A DNA stretch of 15,754 nt from JABJAG01 sp038137215 (GTDB lineage: Bacteria; Pseudomonadota; Alphaproteobacteria; UBA6615), in the NCBI GenBank assembly GCA_038137215.1, contig JAYQBG010000042.1:1-15754 (forward strand). The letters run 5' to 3'. Position numbers and translations under genes: made by a program. Below are positions 1 through 12,283 of this stretch, in pieces (position 1 is the stretch's first letter; each line of letters starts with the position of its first letter). The notes under the pieces were generated by a model. It was not told the origin of the DNA. It made no database searches and worked only from the letters and a program-made list of their open reading frames with translations.

Positions 1-55
1 CAATCGTGCCAATGTTGCAATGCGGCTTTGTACGCTCAAACTTCTCTTTCGACAT
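1..55 (-). CDS. tuf: Elongation factor Tu, 5' end only (second tuf copy of the window)
   Basis: The first 18 codons read MSKEKFERTKPHCNIGTI, the conserved N-terminus of EF-Tu just before its first GTP-binding loop; the rest lies beyond the left edge. EF-Tu is the GTPase that carries aminoacyl-tRNA to the ribosomal A site. The ATG is at 55-53. A purine-rich stretch with GGAG and AGG lies within about 20 bases upstream, an acceptable ribosome binding site. The gene follows fusA after a 76-base gap in the same direction, the usual rpsL-rpsG-fusA-tuf order. I see no clear promoter or terminator in the gap, so co-transcription with fusA is likely. A different tuf copy ends at the other edge of the window. 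Confidence 0.93.
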   Translation of the reverse strand, partial: MSKEKFERTKPHCNIGTI

Positions 56-131
56 AACCTGTTTTCTCCGTCTGGTGCCGCTGCACGACCAATCGTCAGC
101 GACAGATAATTTCTATGTTTCCGTTTGGCGG

Positions 132-2210
132 TTAAGCCATTTTCGAGACGACCTCTTCGGCAACTGCCTGCGGCACCTGCTCGTAGTGATCGAAGACCAT
201 GGTGAAGGTGGCGCGTCCCTGGCTCATGGAGCGCAGGTTGTTCACGTAACCGAACATATTCGCCAGCGGAACCATGGCGTTGACCACGCGCGCATTACCG
301 CGGGTATCCATGGAGCCGACCTGCCCGCGGCGACTGTTCAGATCACCGATGATATCGCCCATATACTCTTCCGGCGTCACGCACTCGACACTCATGACCG
401 GCTCGAGCAAGCGCGGAGAACCCTTCTGAAGAGCCTCACGGAACGCGGCCCGGGATGCGATCTCGAAGGCCATGACCGAGGAGTCAACGTCATGGGACGC
501 GCCATCGACCAGGGTTGCTTTGAAGTCGATCACCGGGAACCCGGCAATGCTGCCCGCTTCACGTGCCGAATCGAGACCCTTTTCGACACCCGGAATGAAT
601 TCACGCGGCACCGAACCACCGAAAATGGCGCTTTCGAACTGGAAGCCTTCACCCGGCTCCAACGGCTCAAAATCGATCTTCACGCGAGCAAACTGACCCG
701 AGCCACCCGTCTGTTTCTTATGGGTGTAGTCGATGGTGATCGGCTGAGTCATCTTCTCGCGGTAGGCTACCTGCGGCGCACCGACATTGGCTTCGACCTT
801 GAATTCACGCTTCATACGATCGACGAGAATTTCGAGATGCAGCTCGCCCATCCCCTTAAGAATGGTCTGGCCGCTTTCGTCATCGCTCGACACGCGGAAA
901 GAGGGATCCTCGGCCGCAAGACGCTGCAGCGCCTGGCCCATCTTCTCCTGGTCCGCCTTGGTCTTAGGCTCAACCGCGATCTCGATGACCGGATCGGGGA
1001 ATTCCATACGCTCGAGAATGACCGGGCTCGAGGCGTCACACAGGGTATCACCCGTGGTGGTCGCCTTCATGCCGGCAAGCGCAACGATGTCACCGGCGCG
1101 CGCAACCTTCAGATCCTCACGATCATTGGCGTGCATCAACAGCATGCGGCCCACGCGCTCGCGGTTGTCCTTGACAGTGTTGAGCACCGACTGACCGGCC
1201 TCGACCGAACCGGAATAAATGCGGGCAAAGGTCAGCGAACCGACAAACGGGTCGGTCATGATCTTGAAGGCCAGCGCGGCGAACGGCTCATCATCCGAGC
1301 TCGGACGCTCGACCTGTTCCTCGGTGCCGGGAATGATACCCTTGATGGCCGGAACCTCGGTCGGCGACGGCAGATAATCCACCACGGCGTCGAGCAGCGG
1401 CTGCACGCCCTTGTTCTTGAAGGCCGAACCGCAAAGCACCGGCACGAGAGCCAGCGACAGGGTCGCCTTGCGGATACAGGCCTTGAGGGTTTCCTCATCG
1501 GGCTCGTTGCCCTCGAGATAGGCCTCCATGGCATCATCGTCGTGTTCGACCGCTGCCTCGACGAGCTTTTCGCGCCATTCGGCAGCCTCGTCGGCCATGT
1601 CAGCGGGAATATCGACATACTCGAACTCGGCGCCGAGGCTCTCGTCTTTCCAGACGATGCCCTGCATCGTCACGAGATCGACAACACCCTTGAGCTCGGC
1701 TTCCGATCCGATCGGCAACTGTAGCACGACCGGATTGGCACCAAGGCGATCAATGATCATGTCCACGCAGTTGTGGAAGTCGGCACCGATGCGGTCCATC
1801 TTGTTTACGAAACAAATCCGCGGAACCTTGTACTTGTCGGCCTGACGCCACACGGTTTCGGACTGCGGCTCAACGCCGGCCACACTGTCGAACACCGCAA
1901 CCGCGCCATCGAGAACACGCAGCGAGCGCTCGACCTCAATGGTGAAGTCCACATGGCCCGGGGTATCGATGATGTTGATCCGGTGATCTTTCCAGAATGC
2001 CGTGGTCGCAGCCGAGGTGATCGTGATGCCACGCTCCTGCTCCTGCTCCATCCAGTCCATCGTGGCCGCGCCATCATGGACCTCACCGATCTTGTAAGAA
2101 CGGCCTGTGTAATAAAGCACCCGCTCGGTCGTCGTCGTCTTACCGGCGTCAATATGGGCCATGATGCCGATATTGCGGTACTTCTCGATCGGTGTTTCGC
2201 GATTGGACAT
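132..2210 (-). CDS. fusA: Elongation factor G
   Basis: EF-G is the cytoplasmic translocase GTPase: with GTP it moves tRNAs and mRNA through the ribosome, and with ribosome recycling factor it splits spent ribosomes. The 692-residue product has the normal full length. GTPase motifs are intact: the P-loop AHIDAGKT at residues 18-25, the switch I segment RGITIT at 60-65, DTPGHVDF at 82-89 with the catalytic His86, and NKMD at 136-139. Domains II-V follow, including the domain III-IV region with GMGELHLEI and the domain V end with SMSQGRATF. The ATG at 2210 has a purine-rich GAGAAGAGAA stretch before it. The gene starts 33 bases after rpsG and is followed by tuf, so it is an internal gene of the str operon. 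No oddity seen. Confidence 0.98.
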   Translation of the reverse strand: MSNRETPIEKYRNIGIMAHIDAGKTTTTERVLYYTGRSYKIGEVHDGAATMDWMEQEQERGITITSAATTAFWKDHRINIIDTPGHVDFTIEVERSLRVLDGAVAVFDSVAGVEPQSETVWRQADKYKVPRICFVNKMDRIGADFHNCVDMIIDRLGANPVVLQLPIGSEAELKGVVDLVTMQGIVWKDESLGAEFEYVDIPADMADEAAEWREKLVEAAVEHDDDAMEAYLEGNEPDEETLKACIRKATLSLALVPVLCGSAFKNKGVQPLLDAVVDYLPSPTEVPAIKGIIPGTEEQVERPSSDDEPFAALAFKIMTDPFVGSLTFARIYSGSVEAGQSVLNTVKDNRERVGRMLLMHANDREDLKVARAGDIVALAGMKATTTGDTLCDASSPVILERMEFPDPVIEIAVEPKTKADQEKMGQALQRLAAEDPSFRVSSDDESGQTILKGMGELHLEILVDRMKREFKVEANVGAPQVAYREKMTQPITIDYTHKKQTGGSGQFARVKIDFEPLEPGEGFQFESAIFGGSVPREFIPGVEKGLDSAREAGSIAGFPVIDFKATLVDGASHDVDSSVMAFEIASRAAFREALQKGSPRLLEPVMSVECVTPEEYMGDIIGDLNSRRGQVGSMDTRGNARVVNAMVPLANMFGYVNNLRSMSQGRATFTMVFDHYEQVPQAVAEEVVSKMA

Positions 2211-2243
2211 ATCTGGTTCTCTTCTCGAACGTTCGCTGAACGG

Positions 2244-2714
2244 CTACCAGCGGTAATGAGAGAAGGCCTTGTTGGCCTCCGCCATCCGATGGGTGTCTTC
2301 GCGCTTCTTCACGGCGTTGCCGCGGTTCTCGGCAGCATCCTGAAGCTCGCGCGACAGGCGCTCTTCCATGGTGTTTTCGGGACGACCGCGCGCGGCCTGG
2401 ATCAACCAACGAAAGGCCAGCGCCTGGGCCCGCTCTGAACGCACCTCAACCGGCACCTGATAGGTGGCACCGCCGACGCGGCGCGAGCGCACTTCAAGCT
2501 GCGGCTTGATGTTGTCGAGCGCCTCATGGAACAGACGCACCGGATCGCTGCCGCGCTTGCTCGCAATGTCATCGAAAGCGGCATAGACAATGCGCTCCGC
2601 GACAGATTTCTTGCCGTGATACATCACGTTGTTGGTGAACTTGCTGACCACCAGATCTCCGTATTTGGGATCCGGCAGGACTTCACGTTTTTCTGCGCGC
2701 CGACGACGAGCCAT
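2244..2714 (-). CDS. rpsG: 30S ribosomal protein S7
   Basis: S7 is a primary assembly protein of the 30S head. It binds the 3' major domain of 16S rRNA and lines the E site next to the mRNA exit. The 156-residue product begins MARRRRAEKREVLPDPKYGD, the typical basic N-terminal arm, followed by the conserved VSKFTNNVMYHGKKS and by VGGATYQVPVEV of the beta-hairpin. It ends with KANKAF-like EANKAFSHYRW, the usual C-terminus. The ATG at 2714 is preceded by a GGGGAGA ribosome binding site. It lies 15 bases after rpsL and 33 before fusA, in the str operon. In E. coli S7 is the translational repressor of this operon, acting between rpsL and rpsG; here that gap is only 15 bases, so the same type of site would have little room. 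Confidence 0.98.
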   Translation of the reverse strand: MARRRRAEKREVLPDPKYGDLVVSKFTNNVMYHGKKSVAERIVYAAFDDIASKRGSDPVRLFHEALDNIKPQLEVRSRRVGGATYQVPVEVRSERAQALAFRWLIQAARGRPENTMEERLSRELQDAAENRGNAVKKREDTHRMAEANKAFSHYRW

Positions 2715-2729
2715 GTCTCTATCTCCCCG

Positions 2730-3101
2730 CTATTTAGGCCGCTTGGCGCCGTATTTCGAACGACGCTGGCGACGGTCAGACACGCCTTGGGTATCGAGCG
2801 TGCCGCGGATGATGTGGTAACGAACGCCGGGAAGATCCTTCACGCGACCACCGCGGATCATCACAACGGAATGCTCCTGAAGATTGTGCCCCTCACCCGG
2901 AATGTAACTGGTCACTTCAAAACCGTTGGTGAGACGAACACGTGCGACCTTACGCAGAGCCGAGTTCGGCTTCTTCGGGGTCGTTGTATAGACGCGTGTG
3001 CACACGCCGCGTTTTTGCGGACATGCTTCGAGCGCCGGAACCTTGTTTCGCTTAATCGGCGCCTTGCGCGGCTTGCGGATCAGCTGATTGATCGTTGGCA
3101 T
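2730..3101 (-). CDS. rpsL: 30S ribosomal protein S12
   Basis: S12 sits at the 30S decoding centre and controls decoding accuracy; it is the classical target of streptomycin resistance mutations. The 123-residue product begins MPTINQLIRKPRK, as the family does. TTPKKPNSALRK contains Lys43 and GGRVKDLPG contains Lys88, so both resistance positions carry the wild-type lysine. Asp89, which is methylthiolated in many bacteria, is present. The frame stays open upstream to 3269, but that extension has no ribosomal-protein character, and the ATG at 3101 has an AAGGAAG ribosome binding site, so 3101 is the start. It is the first gene of the str operon, with a promoter about 180 bases upstream and a structured leader between. 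rpsG follows after 15 bases. Confidence 0.98.
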   Translation of the reverse strand: MPTINQLIRKPRKAPIKRNKVPALEACPQKRGVCTRVYTTTPKKPNSALRKVARVRLTNGFEVTSYIPGEGHNLQEHSVVMIRGGRVKDLPGVRYHIIRGTLDTQGVSDRRQRRSKYGAKRPK

Positions 3102-3153
3102 ATTGCTTCCTTGCAACTTCCCGTCATTTGCGTTCGAACCATCTGCACAAAGC

Positions 3154-3181
3154 AAAATCGGGGCAGACAACAGTTCTGCCC
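3154..3181 (-). promoter_or_regulatory. Attenuator-like hairpin in the rpsL leader
   Basis: On the transcribed strand GGGCAGA (3181-3175) and TCTGCCC (3167-3161) form a perfect 7-bp stem with a 7-base loop. Three bases later comes TTTTG (from 3157), continuing as a T-rich stretch. This resembles a weak intrinsic terminator about 100 bases after the expected transcription start and 60 before the rpsL ATG. A downstream GCAGA (3146-3142) could pair with the same TCTGC arm and compete with the hairpin. Function is inferred from base pairing alone. Confidence 0.4.
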
Positions 3182-3287
3182 TCCGGACCTTTTTCGCCAG
3201 CCCGTTGCGTGTGCGCATTTGATTCGTGATGCCTGAGGCTGTGTTTAGACTGCGCTCGTCTACGACCAACCCCGTTCAGGCGCGCGG

Positions 3288-3316
3288 AATATACTCATGG
3301 CCCCTATACGCGTCAA
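3288..3316 (-). promoter_or_regulatory. Promoter of the rpsL-rpsG-fusA-tuf operon
   Basis: A -35 box TTGACG (3316-3311) and a -10 box TATATT (3293-3288) are separated by exactly 17 bases, close to the consensus for the housekeeping sigma factor. Transcription would start near 3281, leaving a leader of about 180 bases before rpsL. The position just after the rpoC terminator and before rpsL fits an independent promoter for the str genes. A 7-bp inverted repeat lies directly upstream of the -35 box. Confidence 0.75.
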
Positions 3317-3442
3317 CCGGGAACTCCCATAAAAAACCGGGAGTTGCGCGCATTTTCGAAGACTCGCAAACACGCAACAAACGCCACTCTTCATGGTCTG
3401 TTAGGTAATATTATTTCGCGTCAATTGGGCCCTTCAGAACAG

Positions 3443-3474
3443 AAAACGCCGCCCCCGGGGCCCGGGAGCGGCGC
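3443..3474 (-). terminator. Intrinsic terminator after rpoC
   Basis: Starting 24 bases after the rpoC stop, the transcript can form an 11-bp GC-rich hairpin: CGCCGCTCCCG (3473-3463) pairs with CGGGGGCGGCG (3457-3447), with one G-U pair and the 5-base loop GGCCC. TTTTCT follows immediately (from 3446). This is a strong Rho-independent terminator and marks the end of the rplKAJL-rpoBC transcript. Confidence 0.9.
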
Positions 3475-3498
3475 ATCTGTTGGAATGATCAGGCCGTG

Positions 3499-6400
3499 CT
3501 ATTCGGCAGCGCCGGCCTCTTCGACCTCGGCGCCGGCAGCAGCCTCTTCCTCGGCCAGCTGCTTTGCAGCTTCCTCGGCGAGTTCTGCATCGCGCCCGGC
3601 TGCGATCGAGCGAACCGAATTCATTACCGAACCGGTACCGGCCGGGATCAGACGACCCACGATCACGTTCTCCTTCAGGCCAACCAGACCGTCGACCTTG
3701 CCGTTCACCGCAGCTTCGGTCAGGACCCGTGTGGTTTCCTGGAAGGAGGCCGCAGAGATGAACGAACTCGTCTGGAGGCTTGCCTTGGTAATGCCCTGAA
3801 GAACCGGCAAGGCCCGGGCGGGCTTGATACCTTCTTCTTCAGCCTTGGCATTGACGACATCGTACTCGATCTTGTCCACGGTCTCGCCGACAAGGAAGGT
3901 GGTCTCGCCCGGATCGACGATCTCGACCTTCTGAAGCATCTGGCGAACAATCACTTCGATGTGCTTGTCGTTGATGCCAACGCCCTGCAGGCGATAGACG
4001 TCCTGAATTTCCTTGACGAGATATCGTGCCAGTTCCTCAACACCCAGAACACGCAGGATGTCATGGGGAACGGGGTTGCCGTCGAGTAGCAGGTCACCCT
4101 GGCGAACATGGTCACCCTCCTGCACGGAGATGTGCTTGCCCTTCGGAATCAGATACTCGACCGGCTCTGCACCGTTTGCCTGATCCTCATCGCTGGGCAC
4201 CACCACAATGCGGCGCTTCATCTTGTAGTCGCGACCGAATTCGACACGACCGTCGATATCGGCGATGACCGCATGGTCTTTCGGACGACGCGCCTCGAAG
4301 AGTTCGGCAACACGCGGCAGACCGCCGGTGATGTCGCGGGTCTTCGAACTCTCACGCGGGATACGCGCAAGAATGTCGCCGGCCTGAACGTGCTGACCGG
4401 GGTCAACGTTCAGAATGGCGTCCATCGACATGAAGTAGCGGGCATCAAGGCCGTTGGCGAGCTTGACCACTTCGCCAGCCTTGGAGGTCTTTTTCGGACG
4501 CAGTGAAATACGTGGACGAAGATCCGACCCCTTGGGCTGCTGCTTCCAGTCAACGACGACCTTGTAAACGATACCCGTCGCCTCATCGGTGGCTTCGCGC
4601 ATCGAGGTGCCTTCGACCAGATCGACGTAATCGACGTAGCCTTCCTTCTCGGTGATGATCGGAATGGTATAGGGATCCCACTGTGCCAGCGGCTGTCCTT
4701 TCTCCACCGTATCACCATCGTCGGCCAGCAAACGCGAACCGTAAGGAATGCTGTGATGGGCACGGGCACGCCCGGCATCATCGATCAGCACCACTTCGGT
4801 GTTGCGGTTCATGACGATCGGAACCCCTTCGGAGTTCACCACAACGTTGCGGTTCTCGATCTTGACCGTCGCATCAAAGGCCGCTTCGACGCTCGACTGT
4901 TCCGATGCACCCTGTGCAGCACCGCCAATATGGAAGGTCCGCATTGTCAGCTGTGTACCGGGCTCACCGATCGACTGGGCCGCGATGACACCGACCGCTT
5001 CGCCGACATTCACCGGCGTGCCGCGGGCAAGGTCACGGCCGTAGCAAGCAGCACAAACGCCACCATCGCTTTCGCAGGTCAGAACCGACCGGATCTTGAT
5101 CGATTCCGTTCCGGCCGTGTCGATACGATCAACGACCGGTTCGGTCATCAACGTGCCCTTCTCGACAATCGTGTCGCCGCTCAGCGGGTCCACAACGTCT
5201 TCGGCCGCGGTACGGCCAAGCACACGATCGGACAGCGGCACAACGACATCGCCACCCTCGATGACAGCCGTCATGGTCAGGCCCTCATCGGTACCGCAGT
5301 CGTTCTCGATAATGACGCAATCCTGCGCCACATCCACGAGACGGCGGGTCAGGTAACCCGAGTTCGCGGTCTTCAGAGCGGTGTCGGCCAGACCCTTACG
5401 GGCGCCATGGGTCGAGTTGAAGTACTCGAGCACCGACAGGCCTTCCTTGAAGTTCGAGATGATCGGCGTTTCGATGATTTCACCGGACGGCTTGGCCATC
5501 AGGCCCCGCATACCGGCCAGCTGACGAATCTGGGCCGCCGAGCCACGCGCACCGGAATGCGCCATCATGTAAACCGAGTTGATGTTACCGGTCTCATCAC
5601 GGGACTGCATTTCGTCCATCATCGCATCGGCAACATCGTCGGTGCAGCGGGTCCAGGCATCAACGACCTTGTTATACTTTTCACCCTTGGTAATCAGACC
5701 GTCCTGATACTGCTGCTCGAACTCCTTGACGCGATCGGTCGTGTCTCCGACCAGACGCTCCTTGAGGTCGGGAATGATGAGGTCGTCCTTGCCGAAGGAG
5801 ATACCCGCCTTACAGGCATGAGAGAAGCCGAGGCCCATCATGCGGTCCGCGAAAATTACGGTCTCTTTCTGACCGCAATGACGATAGACGATATCGATGA
5901 TGTCACTGACCTCCCGCTTCGTGAGAAGCCGGTTGACCAGTTCGAACGGCACATTCGGATGCTTGGGCAGAATGCGGCCGAGCAACAAACGACCCGGGGT
6001 CGTGAGCACACGCTCGCTGACCGGGTTGCCCTCGGCATCGACGGTGTCGAGACGGGCCTTGATCCGGCTGTGCAACTTGACGGCGCCGGAATTCAGGGCC
6101 TGCTCCACCTCGTCGATAGACGAGAAGGCCGGGATACGATGCACGACCACGTCGCCGTCATTGACCGCCTTGAGGGTCAGAGAGGAGACATCGACTTCAG
6201 CCGACGGGTTCTTGGCGTCAACGAACCCCACGTCACCGGATTCGATCGCGGCATCGAGAGACTTCTTGCTGTCGAAGCTGACCGTTTCGCCACCGTCTTC
6301 CGTGACCTCATAGCTGAGGTAATAGAGACCGAGCACGATATCCTGTGACGGCACGATGATCGGCTTGCCGTTGGCCGGGCTGAGGATGTTGTTGGTAGAC

Positions 6401-7857
6401 ATCATCAGAACGCGCGCTTCGAGCTGTGCTTCGAGCGAAAGCGGCACGTGGACGGCCATCTGGTCGCCGTCGAAGTCCGCGTTGAAGGCCGCACAGACCA
6501 GCGGATGCAGCTGAATGGCCTTGCCTTCGATGAGCACCGGCTCGAACGCCTGGATGCCCAGACGATGAAGGGTCGGGGCGCGGTTCAGAAGCACCGGATG
6601 TTCGCGGATGACCTCTTCAAGGATATCCCAGACTTCCGGGCGCTCCTTCTCGACCATGCGCTTGGCGGCCTTGATGGTGGTCGCGTAACCGTAGAGTTCG
6701 AGCTTGTGATAGATGAACGGCTTGAACAGCTCGAGCGCCATCTTCTTTGGCAACCCGCACTGATGGAGCAACAGCTCCGGCCCGACCACGATCACCGAAC
6801 GTCCCGAATAGTCAACGCGTTTGCCGAGCAGGTTCTGACGGAAACGTCCCTGCTTGCCCTTGAGCATGTCGGACAGGGATTTCAGCGGGCGCTTGTTGGC
6901 ACCGGTGATAACCCGGCCACGGCGGCCATTGTCGAACAGGGCATCGACGGATTCCTGCAGCATGCGCTTTTCGTTGCGCACGATGATGTCCGGCGCACGC
7001 AGCTCGATCAGGCGCTTCAGGCGGTTGTTCCGGTTGATGACGCGGCGATACAGATCGTTCAGATCCGAGGTCGCGAACCGGCCACCGTCCAGCGGCACCA
7101 GCGGGCGCAGCTCGGGCGGGATCACCGGAATGACGTCCAGGATCATCCATTCCGGCAGCGCGCCGGACTCAATGAAGGCCTCGACGATCTTCAGGCGCTT
7201 CACATACTTCTTGCGCTTGGCTTCGGACCCGGTTTCACGAAGATCGACGCGCAACTGGTCGCGAATTTCCTCGAGGTTGAGGGCCATCAGCATGTCTTTG
7301 AGGGCTTCGGCGCCGATCTTGGCCGTGAAGGCCTCGTCACCGAACTCGTCCTGCTTCTCCAGGAACTCCTCTTCGCTGAGAAGCTGGTGTAGTTCGAGAT
7401 CGGTCAGACCGGGCTCGGTCACGATGTAGTTCTCGAAATAGAGCACCCGCTCCAGATCCCGCAGGGTCGCGTCGAGCAGCATGGCGATGCGGCTGGGGAG
7501 CGACTTCAGGAACCAGATATGGGCCACCGGCGAAGCCAGTTCGATATGACCCATCCGTTCGCGGCGCACGTTCTGCAGCGTCACTTCGACCCCGCACTTC
7601 TCGCAGATGATGCCGCGATACTTCATGCGCTTGTACTTGCCGCACAGGCACTCGTAATCCTTGATCGGACCGAAGATGCGCGCACAGAACAGTCCGTCGC
7701 GTTCCGGCTTGAAGGTCCGGTAGTTGATCGTTTCAGGCTTCCGGATCTCACCATAGGACCAGGAGCGGATACGCTCCGGGCTGGCTATGGAGATGCGGAT
7801 TTCATCGAAACTCTGCGGGCCGTGTGGCTGGCCAAACACATTGACGAGTTCGTTCAT
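3499..7857 (-). CDS. rpoC: DNA-directed RNA polymerase subunit beta'
   Basis: Beta' forms one jaw of RNA polymerase and supplies the catalytic magnesium site. The active-site loop NADFDGD is at residues 459-465, with metal-binding Asp461, Asp463 and Asp465. The N-terminal zinc site is visible as CLCG...CEKC (about residues 70-88). The second zinc site is Cys854, Cys928, Cys935 and Cys938. The trigger loop contains MRTFH at 972-976. At 1452 residues it is somewhat longer than the E. coli subunit (1407); the extra length includes an acidic, alanine-rich C-terminal tail. The ATG at 7857 has a GGGAGCAGG ribosome binding site. The gene starts 59 bases after rpoB with no terminator between, so the two are co-transcribed, and a strong terminator follows. 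All catalytic and metal residues are intact. Confidence 0.99.
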   Translation of the reverse strand: MNELVNVFGQPHGPQSFDEIRISIASPERIRSWSYGEIRKPETINYRTFKPERDGLFCARIFGPIKDYECLCGKYKRMKYRGIICEKCGVEVTLQNVRRERMGHIELASPVAHIWFLKSLPSRIAMLLDATLRDLERVLYFENYIVTEPGLTDLELHQLLSEEEFLEKQDEFGDEAFTAKIGAEALKDMLMALNLEEIRDQLRVDLRETGSEAKRKKYVKRLKIVEAFIESGALPEWMILDVIPVIPPELRPLVPLDGGRFATSDLNDLYRRVINRNNRLKRLIELRAPDIIVRNEKRMLQESVDALFDNGRRGRVITGANKRPLKSLSDMLKGKQGRFRQNLLGKRVDYSGRSVIVVGPELLLHQCGLPKKMALELFKPFIYHKLELYGYATTIKAAKRMVEKERPEVWDILEEVIREHPVLLNRAPTLHRLGIQAFEPVLIEGKAIQLHPLVCAAFNADFDGDQMAVHVPLSLEAQLEARVLMMSTNNILSPANGKPIIVPSQDIVLGLYYLSYEVTEDGGETVSFDSKKSLDAAIESGDVGFVDAKNPSAEVDVSSLTLKAVNDGDVVVHRIPAFSSIDEVEQALNSGAVKLHSRIKARLDTVDAEGNPVSERVLTTPGRLLLGRILPKHPNVPFELVNRLLTKREVSDIIDIVYRHCGQKETVIFADRMMGLGFSHACKAGISFGKDDLIIPDLKERLVGDTTDRVKEFEQQYQDGLITKGEKYNKVVDAWTRCTDDVADAMMDEMQSRDETGNINSVYMMAHSGARGSAAQIRQLAGMRGLMAKPSGEIIETPIISNFKEGLSVLEYFNSTHGARKGLADTALKTANSGYLTRRLVDVAQDCVIIENDCGTDEGLTMTAVIEGGDVVVPLSDRVLGRTAAEDVVDPLSGDTIVEKGTLMTEPVVDRIDTAGTESIKIRSVLTCESDGGVCAACYGRDLARGTPVNVGEAVGVIAAQSIGEPGTQLTMRTFHIGGAAQGASEQSSVEAAFDATVKIENRNVVVNSEGVPIVMNRNTEVVLIDDAGRARAHHSIPYGSRLLADDGDTVEKGQPLAQWDPYTIPIITEKEGYVDYVDLVEGTSMREATDEATGIVYKVVVDWKQQPKGSDLRPRISLRPKKTSKAGEVVKLANGLDARYFMSMDAILNVDPGQHVQAGDILARIPRESSKTRDITGGLPRVAELFEARRPKDHAVIADIDGRVEFGRDYKMKRRIVVVPSDEDQANGAEPVEYLIPKGKHISVQEGDHVRQGDLLLDGNPVPHDILRVLGVEELARYLVKEIQDVYRLQGVGINDKHIEVIVRQMLQKVEIVDPGETTFLVGETVDKIEYDVVNAKAEEEGIKPARALPVLQGITKASLQTSSFISAASFQETTRVLTEAAVNGKVDGLVGLKENVIVGRLIPAGTGSVMNSVRSIAAGRDAELAEEAAKQLAEEEAAAGAEVEEAGAAE

Positions 7858-7916
7858 GTACCTGCTCCCGGTAGGGGTTTGTTCGTATTCAAGCTCAGAT
7901 CAGAAGCGCGCGTCAT

Positions 7917-12086
<4,170 letters not shown>

Positions 12087-12151
12087 AAATTGCCTCTCTT
12101 CGTTGCCGCGGATGACACCCACGGCAAAACGGGTCACTCCAAATCGAACCT

Positions 12152-12175
12152 CCGGACGGGCTCAACCCGCTCCGG
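12152..12175 (-). promoter_or_regulatory. Second hairpin in the rplL-rpoB gap
   Basis: On the transcript CCGGA-G-CGGG (12175-12166) pairs with CCCG-TCCGG (12160-12152) around the loop TTGAG, giving 9 bp with one bulged G. It lies about 65 bases before the rpoB start and has no U tract after it. Just upstream on the transcript an 8-base unit is tandemly repeated (12175-12190, GCATCGTC twice on the plus strand). The role is unknown; it may help set rpoB translation or RNA stability. Confidence 0.4.
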
Positions 12176-12230
12176 CATCGTCGCATCGTCGCGCCCGTTT
12201 CTGACACGGACTTCGGCGATCCGAGGATGC

Positions 12231-12265
12231 CGGCGGGGACGGTGCTCGAAGACCCGTCCCCGCCG
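12231..12265 (-). promoter_or_regulatory. Perfect 12-bp hairpin between rplL and rpoB (attenuator or processing site)
   Basis: CGGCGGGGACGG (12265-12254 on the transcript) pairs perfectly with CCGTCCCCGCCG (12242-12231) around an 11-base loop. It starts 18 bases after the rplL stop. No U run follows, so it is not a standard intrinsic terminator. In E. coli the same gap carries a partial attenuator and an RNase III cleavage site, which lower rpoBC expression relative to the ribosomal genes. Position and shape here suggest a comparable role, which is inference. Confidence 0.65.
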
Positions 12266-12283
12266 AATTCCTCAACTGGAAAG

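Larger units (their letters stand above)
3102..3498 (-). other. rpoC-rpsL intergenic region (397 bases)
   Basis: No gene is supported here. In transcription order it holds the rpoC terminator (3443-3474), an AT-rich stretch around 3401-3424, a 7-bp inverted repeat (3322-3345), the rpsL promoter (3288-3316), then an untranslated leader of about 180 bases with an attenuator-like hairpin (3161-3181) and the rpsL ribosome binding site. The rpsL frame is open through 3102-3269, but the translation resembles nothing known and would place the promoter directly at its start, so I treat it as leader. Confidence 0.8.

Noticed and set aside
6..1724. Long plus-strand open frame (572 codons) opposite fusA
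   Set aside because: It is the antisense of a full-length EF-G gene; its translation has no family-like motif, and long antisense frames are common in GC-rich coding DNA.
3102..3269. N-terminal extension of S12 by 56 codons
   Set aside because: The family starts at MPTINQL, a good ribosome binding site precedes 3101, and the extension lies in the leader downstream of the promoter.
3405..3424. TTGACG at 3424-3419 as a second str promoter
   Set aside because: No acceptable -10 box at 16-18 bases; the closest candidate, TAACAG, is at a 15-base spacing and is poor.
4753..6348. Long plus-strand open frame (531 codons) opposite rpoC
   Set aside because: It overlaps the conserved core of rpoC completely, and its His/Arg/Asp-rich translation is typical of an antisense shadow.
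12087..12137. N-terminal extension of RpoB by 17 codons
   Set aside because: The conserved protein begins at MAQSFTGRKR, with GAGAGG correctly spaced before 12086.
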